Under the pieces are notes generated by a model. It had not been told where the DNA came from. It made no database searches and saw nothing but the letters and a program-made list of their open reading frames with translations. Of a stretch of 64,000 nucleotides of DNA, positions 35,059-47,725 are shown in pieces. The position numbers were made by a program, and so were the translations under genes. Location of the stretch: the NCBI GenBank assembly GCA_032207245.1, contig CM063510.1, positions 48,651,995 to 48,715,994 of the forward strand, read 5' to 3'. Numbering within the stretch: the first letter of the stretch is position 1; each line of letters begins with the position of its first letter. The DNA is from Pardosa pseudoannulata. Lineage: Eukaryota; Arthropoda; Arachnida; Araneae; Lycosidae.

Positions 35059-38000
35059 GTAAGTTCTTTTACCTACTATGTTATTTAAAATATATGCAAT
35101 CTTAGTGGAGACTGAAAAAATATAAAACCTCTTTGATTCTTCATCTAAACAACGGAATATTAAATTTTATTTACAACTAATTAAGTTTTATATTGAGTCT
35201 ACAGTTTCAGTTTCAGAAAGGGACTGCTTTTGGCTATCGTAAAATTACATACAGTCTAAATAAAACATGAATGGCTCAATTAGTTTGGGATTATAGTTTT
35301 TAATAGACGTATTTTAAAGTATTATCGATAGAAGATTTAAAACATCTTAACTTATTTGAATGCTTAACTTCACCATGGTATTCTTAGTTCCGATACTTTT
35401 TTTCATTCTACTTTTCTATTCGTCTTTTTTAGCATGACGTAACTTTCGAGAGTATTTTAAAGATAAAAACCTATATTAAAATCCCAGTTAAAGAGTGTTA
35501 ATATATTGAATAAAACTGTACAAAGACTAAATACTTTTTACAAAATTTTGATATTTGTCTTATAAAGTATAGTACTTCTTAAAGAATTACATTGTCATAT
35601 AATTTTTATTTAAGACATATTTAATTGGAATCGAATTTTTTGTAAATGCTTTTTTCCGTTCAGTTTAACTAGTGTTTATGATCACTTAATAAAACAACGG
35701 TTTCAAAATCAAAATACAGGGATTGTTTGCTATATTAGACTTTTACGAGAGAATAAATCTACTTAAAAATTTACATTTTTAATACATAAATAGTGAATAG
35801 AAATAGAAATGTTAATGAAATGAAATTTAGATAATACGAATGTTTACCTTAAGGTTCGATAATTTTTATAGATATATTCAAATGCAAGACAGATAAAATT
35901 GTAGAAATAGTAAAAAGATCAAGAAAATTCATAAATTTTCTCTTCTAGAAAATAACAAACTGGAGATTTAAACAGATCTTACCGAAACATTTTCATAAAA
36001 ATGATTGTTGGTTGTGTCTTTTTGAAAAACACCAATTCATCTTGTTTGACAATATATTTTCTTTTGTCTGTAGACTTCATTATCGGTCTATCCGAAATGA
36101 AGTTTTTTAAACAAGATAAAAAAACTACATTGTCAAAGTGTATCTAACTGTACATTTTAAAACATCTGTTGATTCCGGTTCTGTTCAAGTCGAATGCTTT
36201 CTTCAAACGACCGTGCCTCAGCTCTAAAACTGAAAGACATTGGGCAAGAAAGTGGTTACTGCTAAACTTCAATGTTATTAAGATTTTGTTAGTAAAAATT
36301 AATGAAAACAGTCAGTACTTTGTAGCATTGATAATTAGTTTAAGATAACATTACATACGATTTATCACCTTTTCTGTTTTAAAGTCTGTTAAGATGGTCC
36401 TTGTAGTTTCTTCTGACGTCAGTTCCCGATATATACGCTGTTTTGTTTGGCTGGTACAGACGAAAATTTACGTATTTCCATAAATATATGTATTTTTGGT
36501 TTGTTTTAAAGATCAAATTTAGCGTTTGGGAGACCGTTTGCCTCTGGTTATTTTAACTAACTTACTTTAACAATAGTTATCAAACAAGAAAACGTTCGTG
36601 AATACTTTTGAAAGTTTTTGAAAAGAGTATAACGATACACTTAACGTCGTACGGGACTTATAAAAATAATTGAAAATGAAAAGTTACGTTGTTTTGGTTT
36701 TCGTACTAAACCGTTGTGTGTCAATATGAAGCTGATTGTTTGCATATAAGAGAAACAAATACTATAAGTCATTTCTCCTATTTAAAAAAAATATGTTTGG
36801 GCTATTTAATAAAGGGAAAACAGAAACAAACAGTAAAATCATCTGTATGATTTTTACGAATCATCTTTTAAATTTATAATATAATTATTTATAAATTTTT
36901 CTTAACTAATAAATTAACCAGTTTAATTTATAATTTTCTTAACCAAAAACTGGTTCAATATGTAATTAACAATTTTGATATTTTTCATTTGTAAAATTTG
37001 ATATTTCCTTAATTTTTTAACGGTAAATTTTGAAATTGTAAAGAAAACCTGAACTTTAAAAAATTAATAAGGTCTACCGTAATTTGTACCAGACCTCTCT
37101 TCGTGTGTCTTGAATGTTTTAATTTCAATGAAGTAGAAAAAGTCATCGTTTATTGTTTTAATATTTTCTCTTGTTAATTATATTTCTTAAAACCTTTGGA
37201 TAACTATGATGTGTTATTTTGATACGAGTATTATCCTGATACAAAGGTAACTGACAGTGGCGACAAAAAAAAAAAAATTGTTCTTTTAAAAAATTTTGGG
37301 GATGCCAGAGTTAAAAGCATATTCCAAGCTTACTAAGTTATGCCTAAATGAAACCACTTGAAGCCAGAATTCAAGACTATCTAAAACCCTGTAAAAAATT
37401 CTAGTTAAAAACATTAAAATGTAATGAATACATAGTTTTTATAGATATATATAAACATTACATAGTTACTAAATTCAACATATTTTGATAGCTTTTATCA
37501 ATGTTACTCCTTTCAGATTTCTGTTTTTCAAGATGTTCTGTTTTTAAGATATTTTTTCAAGTACAAAGTATAAAATGTAAAAAAAATAAGGATTTATGAT
37601 TTATATTTGTTTTTACAAACGTTCTCTTTATACCTAAGTACATAAATTTACAATCATGTACATTTACGCATGCATGTGATTTTTTTTTAATATTAAGAAT
37701 TACTAGTGGTCAAGTTACTCTATTCAACTTGTTTGATATTGGTAAAAATGTTTATTGGTTTATTAATTTATTTTAACATGTTATGTCGTTTACTTGAAAT
37801 ATTAATTAAAACGTTGTTCGTTAAATTTGCTAATATTAATTAAAAATAAATCAAGAGCTGGAGCTATATTTTGCATATTACCAAAAGGTTCTTGTCAGCA
37901 AAGCAGATTTTTCGTATAGAACATGTCAAGAACATGGTATTTTTTGCATTAACAAGCAGTAAAGCATCTTTTATACGTCGTTAAAGAGGCCGACGTAAAT

Positions 38001-38131
38001 CGTCGCTTAAAGCAAAAGACGTTTAAGAGAAATTTTAATGAATAACACTTGTTACAAATTTATGTAACTGTAATAATTTTTAAAGTTTCTTAGGATAGTA
38101 GTATTAATATATTTCTACATAGTGTTTTCAG
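35059..38131. other. AT-rich DNA, probably intron or intergenic
   Basis: No exon, element or array recognised. If the exon at 34772-35058 is real, this is at least partly its downstream intron. Confidence 0.45.
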
Positions 38132-38229
38132 TAGTAAATAAATTTTAAAATTAAGCAATTTTCATGAAAGAGAAAGAGATATATTTCGTATTGCTTATCT
38201 TGAGTGCCAACTATGCCATTTCCGAACAG
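38132..38229 (+). CDS. Candidate first coding exon with signal peptide
   Basis: ATG at 38164 opens 22 codons ending at CAG|GTAGG, a good 5' splice site with GT at 38230, exon end in phase 0. The peptide has a charged start (MKEKE), a hydrophobic core (IYFVLLILSA) and a polar end (NYAISEQ) with a plausible cleavage site after the small residues, so it looks like a secretory signal peptide. A pyrimidine-containing acceptor (ACATAGTGTTTTCAG, ending 38131) lies 32 nt upstream of the ATG, so 38132-38163 may be 5' UTR in the same exon. An in-frame stop (TAA, 38152-38154) precedes the ATG. The frame is too short to be convincing on length alone. The rest of the gene would lie downstream; no continuing exon was identified. 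Confidence 0.45.
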
Positions 38230-41200
38230 GTAGGCATTTCAATAAGTATTTAACCGTTTTCTGACATACTTCTTGTTTGTGAGTATTAAAGACAGAAATA
38301 TGAATCGAATTAAATACATGAAAAGTGTTTTCCACTAGTAGTTGTGGCATTAAGCATAAGTTTGAAAATTTTTAACGGAATCTAATGTGTATTTAAAGGA
38401 TGGAAAAACTTCTTCGTGTTCTTCATCCTTATCTCTTAAATTAGCCCTGCACAATTTTTTTCTATTAATACATCAATTGAAATTATTCCGAAATAATTAT
38501 ATCGGTGTCGTAGTTCACGTACTTCTCGAAATTGATCGTTGGGTAATCTAGTCTTTTTCAGACAATATAACATATAACAAAAGCCTTACGTTCTTTGCGT
38601 CATATAGGCGAAAGACATATAGTTAAAACGGTTACGAAAGGATATATACTTGCATGTATGCTTACACGTGTGTTTAATTAATTAAATATTAATTAAAATT
38701 GTTTAAGTTTTCGAACATTTCTATTTTAAGAAGGATTTATATACGAATATTGTTCTTTTTTAAGCCATTTATGTAAGTAAAGTAAAACTAAACTTACTGC
38801 GAGTAATTAAAATTTTATTATTTATTCTTTATTTATAAAACTATATTTTAACAACTTCATTTTTAAATTACTTTTTTTTCAATTTTTTTAGTTTTCTTTA
38901 TATTACGTTTTAATGTTATTTTTTAGCAATGTGTGTCATTGTTTATCAGTCAACAAAGCGATGTTAATCAGTACATTTTCGTATTTGTTTGAACAGCTCT
39001 TATTTTTCAAACTCCCTGACAGCCTCAGTGACGTTAGCTAAATGAGACCTAAAGAGGAAGCTAATTTCAATGTCGTTAGCGAATCTATTTTTTAACGTAA
39101 CAATTATTATACGTTTATTTATCAGATAATTGACTAAAACATTAAAAGCTGATTTTAAAATCTAATCTCAATAGAATTAAGTGATTAATTGAAGGAAATG
39201 TACAAAAAAAAATCGCTGAGACTCAATATTATTTAAATATTAAATATCAATATTTCATTACTAGATGTCATTTATTAAAATTTGGCATGTAGTTAGTTCT
39301 TTGTGTAAACCGTTTGAGAGATAACTAAGAAAAATCGTCGACATTACTGAGTAAAAATATTCTTACAATTTTATAAGTTTGTACGTTGGAATGAAATCCT
39401 TTTCCACCGCAACTCATATTATAACTGCAGAAAAAATCCATCTAATCCACCAATTGAAACACTGCATATAGCATTTATGAAGTACCTAAAATTTTTAAGG
39501 GGACACATTATATTTAAACAAATTTAAATGAAAGATTTTTTTCTATTTTTCATCTTATCATATCTTTTTTAATTATTATCATAGTTACCTGGGATTTTAG
39601 CATTTGTTCGCTATTTTTATTTAATTACCTTTGCTGAATCAAATTATAAAAAATAAGAACTTTTTATATAAAGGGAAAACTGAGAGCTTGCTTTAAAAAA
39701 ATTAATTTTTCTGAAACACTATGCCCCGACTTACAGCAACACAAAGTTTAAGTTTTGACTTTTTTTTGTAAATAGTAACTATTAGGTATTATTTTCCACC
39801 TATGAAAACCTTAAAAAATATCAAAAATATTACACCAGGGGATTGAATATTCAAAAAAGCTAAAATAATGTTAAAAAATTTCATTTAAAATACTATAAAT
39901 ACTAAATAAAATAAGCAACAGGTAAAAAGTTAGATAAAGTTTCATAGTAGGTCTATAATGTATTTAATGTAATAGTTTTAAATTAATATGTGCAATAGTT
40001 TTTTGTTTACAGCTAGCGCAAGTTGAAAAAAACACCATTTTCAGTAAAGTACATTAAATTTTTTATAGTTTCCTTAAATCTATGATATTAAATGGGAAGA
40101 TTATGTAGTTCTACAAGTTCTAATTCGAATATTTCAATGGGATTTGCTTAATCGGTTGAAAAATGCCCCAATATTTTAAAAACTAAAATTTTAAAAAAAA
40201 TTATTTTTTTAGAGGTTTAAATTTTATGTTCTTCTTTAATAGTGACAGAATTATATGAGCCAAACACTTCGCCAATTCATCCTGAAAATTACTTGGCTCG
40301 AAACTTGCCGTTGATTGTTTAATTGTGGATAGTAAGAAATGCATAATTTGCTATGCTTCTAAAAATTTCTGCGTAGTATAGAGCATTACTCTGACAACTT
40401 TCATGTTAAAAATTACCTTAAGTTGTCTTTCATAGATTAATAATTGTGAGTAAATTATGAATTGTTTGAAACTACAAATTTTAGCTCTTTAAAATAAAGA
40501 AGCTTTTATATTTAATTTGAAGTAAATCAACATAATGAATGCATATACATCCAGGACCGGGTGTACTTAGTGCTCAGAGCATGCATGTGCGCAGGCGGTC
40601 AAATTTCCAGGGTAAACGACAAGTAAATGACATTAAAATGTGCTAACTGAAGCATTTTAGAAAAAAAATTTCACTAAAAATATTTGCTGACAAAATCTTT
40701 TTTTTCTGTCTGTCTTTCTAAATCTGAGAATTATTGTAATCATAAACCTGGGAATACTTCTTCACATATTATAAGATTGGTTTGCGATATTTTAAGCCAT
40801 TTCAAAAGGAACTTTAACCAAATGTCACCATTTTAAAAGAAATGATGCGAAATTATGCTGTTTTTCTAACTCTTTAGATAGGAAATCAGCAATCGAAAAG
40901 ATATTATATAAAAGTTTAGAATTATCAGATATTATTTAAGAACTGGAAAATAAGAAATCAAGAAGAGAGCAGTTTACGGGTGCATTGTTACTTTTCCTTG
41001 ATATGTTATACATTTTAAACTTAGAATAAAAATTGATGTGTATGCTTTTTTTTATATTTTTGATCTCTAGTCAATGTATAGAACAGCCATATAAACGTTA
41101 GTAAGCGTTTATTAATTAGGCTGTGTTATGAATCTACTTGGAATTTATATTTATTCCTATACTAAATGCTGTTTTGCAAGCAGGTAATTTTGCAAGTAAT

Positions 41201-41460
41201 TTCTTAGGAACATCCCTGTACTTATATATAGATATATATTTGTGTGTGTGTGTTTAAATCTAATTACGTTCTTGTTCATGTATTAAAGAATGTTCATTAA
41301 AAAGATACAAGACCGGCCGTGGCGTTTCTAGTACTCTAAACAAAGCTCCAAAATGCTGCTCCCTAGGCTAAAACACTTTTTAAAAAACAATATAAAGGAA
41401 CCAGTTAACTAAAAAAGTGACTTATAATTGAATCACCACAGTGGTAGTGATACTAGTAAT
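38230..41460. other. AT-rich DNA, probably intron or intergenic
   Basis: Small GC-richer scraps at 40550-40620 and 41310-41370 (GACCGGCCGTGGCGTTTC) look like worn repeats. A short GT run lies near 41240. No exon recognised. Confidence 0.45.
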
Positions 41461-41464
41461 ACAT

Positions 41465-42085
41465 ATTTAAAAGTTCCTTCAGTTCGGGCCATTTTTTGGC
41501 CGTAGAAAGTCGAGTATCTTGCTTAGACTCTGCCCTGGAGAATATCAAACAGCTGATCAACGCAAACATTGCGACTGGCGAGTGGCTGTTATTTTAGATA
41601 ACCAAGAAAGGTGAAAAAGAACTGCCTCGAACCTATCGACGCTTTCGCTATCATCCAGGGATTAACTTATTTTTCCACCAGCTATAACTGTCTCCTTTAT
41701 CTGCAAACTTCCAACAAGGGACAAATACTCGATGTCGCAAAGGCGTAATGGTTTAATCTCTGGAGCGCCTCCCGAAACATCCTTTCCACACCATTTGCAA
41801 TCCAACAGCGCGGTTTCACACTTAAGTTGCGATTCCGACAGTGTCTTTATTTTTATTTCATCCTTAATGTGCTGGGAGAGGTCGGGACATTCGATACGTT
41901 TCCGAGCATGTGCACGACCCTGGCCGGAATTCGAAAGTGTCCAATTAAGTGAGTGCAAATCTGGGGGCTGTCTTCTGGGGACGTCGTAAAACGGGGGCGT
42001 GCGAAGGGGACCCGACGAGGGATTTTCGGCACTTTCGAGAGTTTTCGCACATTTGGTTTTTCTGAAACTGCACTCCTTCAAAAAG
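41465..42085 (-). CDS. GC-rich patch with 139-codon minus frame, unidentified
   Basis: The block is much richer in GC than its flanks. The minus frame 41662-42081 starts MKECSFRKTKCAKTLESAEN and is hydrophilic, with C-x-x-C at CKWCGKD near residue 97, a proline-rich part (PSSGPLRTPPFYDVPRRQPP) and no transmembrane segment. It is the longest uninterrupted frame in the window apart from the plus frame at 18477. Nearby frames on both strands are shadows. No family is recognised. It could be a real exon, a fragment of a retroelement, or a conserved dispersed repeat. Compositional contrast with its surroundings fits a mobile origin. Confidence 0.3.
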
Positions 42086-44243
42086 ATAAAAAAAAATCCT
42101 AGGAATTTCCCGAAATCTTTGTTTACTGGAATTGGTTAATTTTTCTGTACTGGGAAAATAGAAAAGTTGCTACTTTGATAACTCTGTTGAAGTCTAATGC
42201 AATAAACTGATTTTTCTATTCCAGAGAATGTTTTGCAAGGAAAGAATATAAATTAAAATGTGAAATGAGAGTTGTATCAGAAAAACTTTGACGTTCATTT
42301 GATTTACGAGATTCACTAACAATTTTTAAAAAAACCAAAATGGCCATAGCCCATGATTTTTGATTAATAATGTATCAATAATTTTTACTGTGAGTATATT
42401 AATGAAATTTGAATACATATCGCATGCATATGAGTCCATGGTGTATCTCATATGCCCTCCGATGCCTATACATAGCAAACAGATGCAATGAAAATAATTG
42501 AAGAATTCTTGGAATTTTATTAGTCAGTTTTAAAAATAAAGTAAATATCTGAAAGTTTATTAATTCTATCAATAAAATCCTTTAAAAAATATATTATTCC
42601 ATATTTTGGAATTTATTTTCTGTTTTCAACTTAATTGTTCTCAGGTTTGTGTAGATGGAGCGCGTAATTTTCACTTAAAAATTAAAGCAAACTCTTGTAA
42701 GAGAAGAAAATCAAACAAAGTAATATATAAAGCAAGAGAGCAGCAGTTTCTTTTCTACCTTTACCGTAATATGCACGAAAATAATAATAAATAATATGAG
42801 AAACGTCCTTCATATATTTTACTGTAAAGGTGGAAAGCTTACTGCCACTCATTCTATTATTCCATAATGAAAATTGGACCTTCAAATATTTTAGTTTAAG
42901 AAATATATGATCTCGAATCTGTTAAATTATTCTTAGGATTTAATATCATCTAATAATGCTATATTATTTGACATGGTAAATTTCAAAACTTGATAAAATT
43001 AATAATGGACCAAAAAATGCACAAGTAGAAAAATCACTGTAGAATGAAGAAGGTGCTCTCAAATTTATCACCCAACATTGGTAAGTGCTTTACAATGCTC
43101 ATGATTTCAAGGTGAATGATGTTTTGAATTCTACAACTATCCTTTTTAGTTTAATGAAATTAAGGATGTAAAAGTAATTATAAATATTCAACGGAGATAT
43201 TTATCTCCATTAGCACGTAGAGCAAGCAGAATTATTGATTATTAGAAAGTAATTTTTACTCAAGTATTAATACCAGATATTCTGATATAAGGTTATTTTT
43301 CATCAAAGGCACTGAAAGTGAGAAATGCTTTCCGTTAAATAAATGGGAAAGTACTGCAAAACTTCAGCAGTGTCTAAAGTATAACTTCTTCGATCTAATT
43401 TAATACATATGCATAAGTATTCCTATACAATTCTTTGTAAATTTTAGATTTATTTGGGCAAACTATTTTTCCACGTAAAATTAAGTTTCTTGCTATTCAA
43501 AATATAGAATATGTTGGTAAAAAATTTGACTTTTTTTATCCTTAATTAGAAGAGAGATATTTTTCTCCGATACAAGGAAAAGTGCATAGAAGGCTAAAAC
43601 AGCTGTTTCAATTTTTATTTATTAGCTTTGTATATAAGAATTATTTATGTCGTAACCTGATTTGTTAATGAAATAAAGCAGTAGCGAATAACTACAGAAT
43701 TTTACCAGTGTAAAAATTTTTATTATGTTTTTAACCTATTTAGTCATCTTGAATACCAAGTTTTTTATCTTTCGTCATTCCAGATTCAAAATTTAATTCA
43801 CCGAAGCTCACTAAGCTTACCAACATATTCTATAGAGTATTTTTTAAAAAGTGCCTTCATAAAAAAAATCTTTAAAAAATAAAAAATAAAAAAAATTTCT
43901 TAAAATTGAAGGTCAAAGATTAAGTAAACAAGAGTGAGTTTTGTGAATTAAAAAACGTTAGAAAAATATTTTCTAATTTATTCTGCATTTTCGGTAATTG
44001 ATTTTTTTCAAAGTTATTAAATTCTGCAATTCAAATAAATAAAAAATTATACCTATTCAAAATATTTTAAAATGTAGTGTCAAATTTTATAGGGTTTATA
44101 ACGTAGTCATTAAAGATCATATACTAATTTATAATTTTTCTTTATCTCTAGTTTTACATGTTTCATTTCACATTTTCTATACTTTCTCTAGCATTATGAC
44201 ACTAAAACTATTTTAAATTCCCCTCTTCTGCATCGCAAATTTT

Positions 44244-44258
44244 GCTGCCATCTAGTGA
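44244..44258 (-). promoter_or_regulatory. CTCF-like motif
   Basis: The minus strand reads TCACTAGATGGCAGC, fitting the CTCF core CCASYAGRKGGCRSY except at the first position. Confidence 0.35.
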
Positions 44259-45118
44259 CGGGAGTAAAAAATAAATTTTACAAATTCTAATGGCAGCTTT
44301 TATTTAAAAATCTCAAAATTTTAGAAGGAAAATCGTGTAACCCTACAGAAATTAAATGAATAAAAGATGTTAGAGTATTTGAAACAAAACCTACTAATTA
44401 ATTTTGTATTTTAAGGGTACTGACAAGCCTTAAAAGAATGTAGAGAATAGTGAAATCTAATAATGAATTTAAGATCTCATTTTTAAAACTTGCATACCTA
44501 GAAGAAAAATAAACATAAATTTAATAATACTTTATCAATTGTTCTACTTTATTTAACCTTTTTTTTCATATAGAAATTGAAACTTTTAAAGGAGTCTGTG
44601 AAATTTTTAAGTTCTAACAATCTTATTGTACCTGTTTCGTCAACTTATTATATCTCATGATGGCTGAAAAACATGTGAAAATCCTTTTCAGTTTAAACAA
44701 ATTGTTGGGATTACATATTCCAAATTAAATAATTTAATGCAATATTCAGTATAAATTCTTTAAATTGTATATAATTGAGTTGTTTAATAAATACTTATCC
44801 TCGGTAAATCAGTTGGATTTTATTTCAGTAATACTTATATTGTTTTTTACAGACATACCTGATTAGGATTCTGTTTTAATTGTGGAATTGTCGATAATAT
44901 TCAAGGTCTTTTTATAGAATCACTTACTCTGAGTTAATATATAAACAGATAACTACCCAACGAAAACGAAACTTTTTCTTGATTTCGTGAAATTATTTAT
45001 AGAACATTTGAACACTCATTGTTGCAGGTAGTAATAACAACTACACAAAATCTCGTTAATAAGCTCTTAGTCTAGTATAAAATTAAATTATCTATTTTAA
45101 ATATAAACCTTAGATTCT

Positions 45119-45133
45119 CCAGCAGAGGGAGCT
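45119..45133 (+). promoter_or_regulatory. CTCF-like motif
   Basis: CCAGCAGAGGGAGCT matches the CTCF core at 14 of 15 positions; the central GGC is GGA. Confidence 0.3.
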
Positions 45134-46027
45134 ACTAGAAACTACTGCACCTGCCTCCTCTATTTCGATGTTTACGGATTTAAGAATTTCGTCTGTGATT
45201 ATTTATATGTTTATTCCACAAAACGTTATTCTTTAAAATACAATATCTAACATCAGGAATAACTTCTCACATTACTATATTAGGAATTTACAAATTTATC
45301 CTTTTGTTAAAATTTTCTTATAATAAAAGCGTGTGCCTCCAAACAGAATACAAAGCAAAAAATCATGAAATATATATTTTTTTTTTTTTCAAATTTAGAT
45401 TTCCCTTTCATAGCTTTCCAACTTTTAGAATGATTGCACATGACGGAGCTATGCATTATTATTAAACGTAAAACAACTTATATAATTACATATTCAATAT
45501 CTATATTCTGTTAAGAGAAGTGAGTTTAAATTCGCTAGAATCACTTTTTAATCCTTTCATGCTGGAAATTTTGAAATATTTGTTTATCCAAAGATGGAAG
45601 TGAAATGCTTATCTATAGTCAGTTCTCAATTCTTTAAAACAGTCTATAAAACGGTGAAAAATACAAACAAAGTGAAAGACTGTAGAACAGTTTTAACCAA
45701 AGAAAAGAAATAATAGATGTGTTTGAATCACTTTCAATTAGATTTTTTTAAAGCAGCTATTGACATTTGAATTCAATTTTCAGTGTTCTCTAGTATGGTC
45801 ATTTCTTCTTTAAATCATATTTTTTTAAATGTAATTGCATTTAAAGGAAGAAATCAGATGATTCATCTTTTTAAGAAGTATTAACAAACAGGCCTAGTGC
45901 TCCTTTTATAAATAATTAAGTGTATAGCAAAGTAATGTATTCATCCCATTTTTGCTTATAAAGGGGCATTATATAAGTTAAATTAATTATTCAATTACTT
46001 TTAGTGACATTGCCTTATGTTATATTT

Positions 46028-46450
46028 ATTAAGTGCTCTCCTTAAATTACTTTGTGTTTCTTTTATCTTTTAAAGCAATTTCATGTTATCTTAATAAGAA
46101 AGTTAATAAGTGCACTCTTTTGTTTACATTATATTTACTTTTTTCTAAAACAATTTCAAGACAGCTATTAAGTGTACTCCTTTGCTTATATTGTCTCTCC
46201 TATATTTCTAATGCTGTTTAATATTACCTTAATAAAATAGTGATTAAGTGTACTCCTTTGCTTACATTATGTTTCCTTTTTCTAAAACAATTTCAAGATA
46301 GTTATTAAGTGTACTACTTTGCTTACAATGTCTTTCCCTTATTTCTAATCTACGTTTCTATGTTACTTTAAAAAGATACTCTTAAATGTTCCCCTTGCCT
46401 ACATTGTATTCCTTTTTTCTTAAGCAATTTCGTGTTATCTTGATAGCTTT
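46028..46450 (+). repeat. Alternating-unit tandem array
   Basis: ATTAAGTGTACTCCTTTGCT-type unit starts lie at about 46028, 46105, 46167, 46243, 46304 and 46380, giving spacings of 77, 62, 76, 61 and 76. Short units contain CTAAAACAATTTCAAGA; long units contain TATTTCTAAT and a GTTAC/TTACC block. The alternation makes a higher-order period near 138 bp. A degenerate unit may start near 45916. Confidence 0.8.
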
Positions 46451-46900
46451 ATTATAGTCCATGCCGTTTCAGCAAAGGTTTCTTTTCTATAGATCTGCTC
46501 CTCGCTTCCTTCCGCTAAAGTGGAGAAAGTCATTGAATGCAATATTTCTGCTAAATGACTAACAGCAAAGAGAACTCTATGGCATCATTGCAAGCGAAGG
46601 TTTTAAGGGAGGAGGGGATATATTTGACATCCTCTGTTTTCCATTCGCTCATTCTCTGCCCCGCGACCTAATTTCACTTCCTGTCGCGTTCGGAACCACT
46701 GGGGGTTAACCCCCCCCTCTAGATATCCTCGATGCTATTAAGCTGTCGATCCCAGATATTATGTAACTCTTCGTAAATGCCCAATGACACATTACTGGAG
46801 TCTAAACCGCCTTTATTTCAAAGCTTCTTCACATCCGGCACTGTGCACAAGAACCTCTTGGGAATAAGACCTGGATCCACATGTGCATGATAAAAGATTA
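46451..46900. other. Moderate-GC region with GC palindrome
   Basis: 46480-46880 is less AT-rich and repeat-like but unidentified. It contains GGGGGTTAACCCCC (46701-46714), a perfect 14-bp palindrome centred on TTAA. Confidence 0.4.
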
Positions 46901-47111
46901 GCAGAGGGAACTCGGATGAGAACGTTTGTTACATTCGAAAATTAATTTTAGAGTTCCGAGATACACGTCATATATATTCCGAATACATATTTATCACAGA
47001 TTGTATCAGTTTTGATAAAAAGGACTCAGTTTTTTCTATTTACCATTTCTTGAGTGGGGTATATAAAGAGCTTTACAATGACTACGACGATTTAAACATC
47101 CATTTCATGTA

Positions 47112-47725
<614 letters not shown>

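Larger units (their letters stand above)
42086..46027. other. AT-rich DNA, no gene seen
   Basis: Frames at 42606-42885 are short and unsupported. The only notable items are the CTCF-like motifs at 44244 and 45119. Confidence 0.45.
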
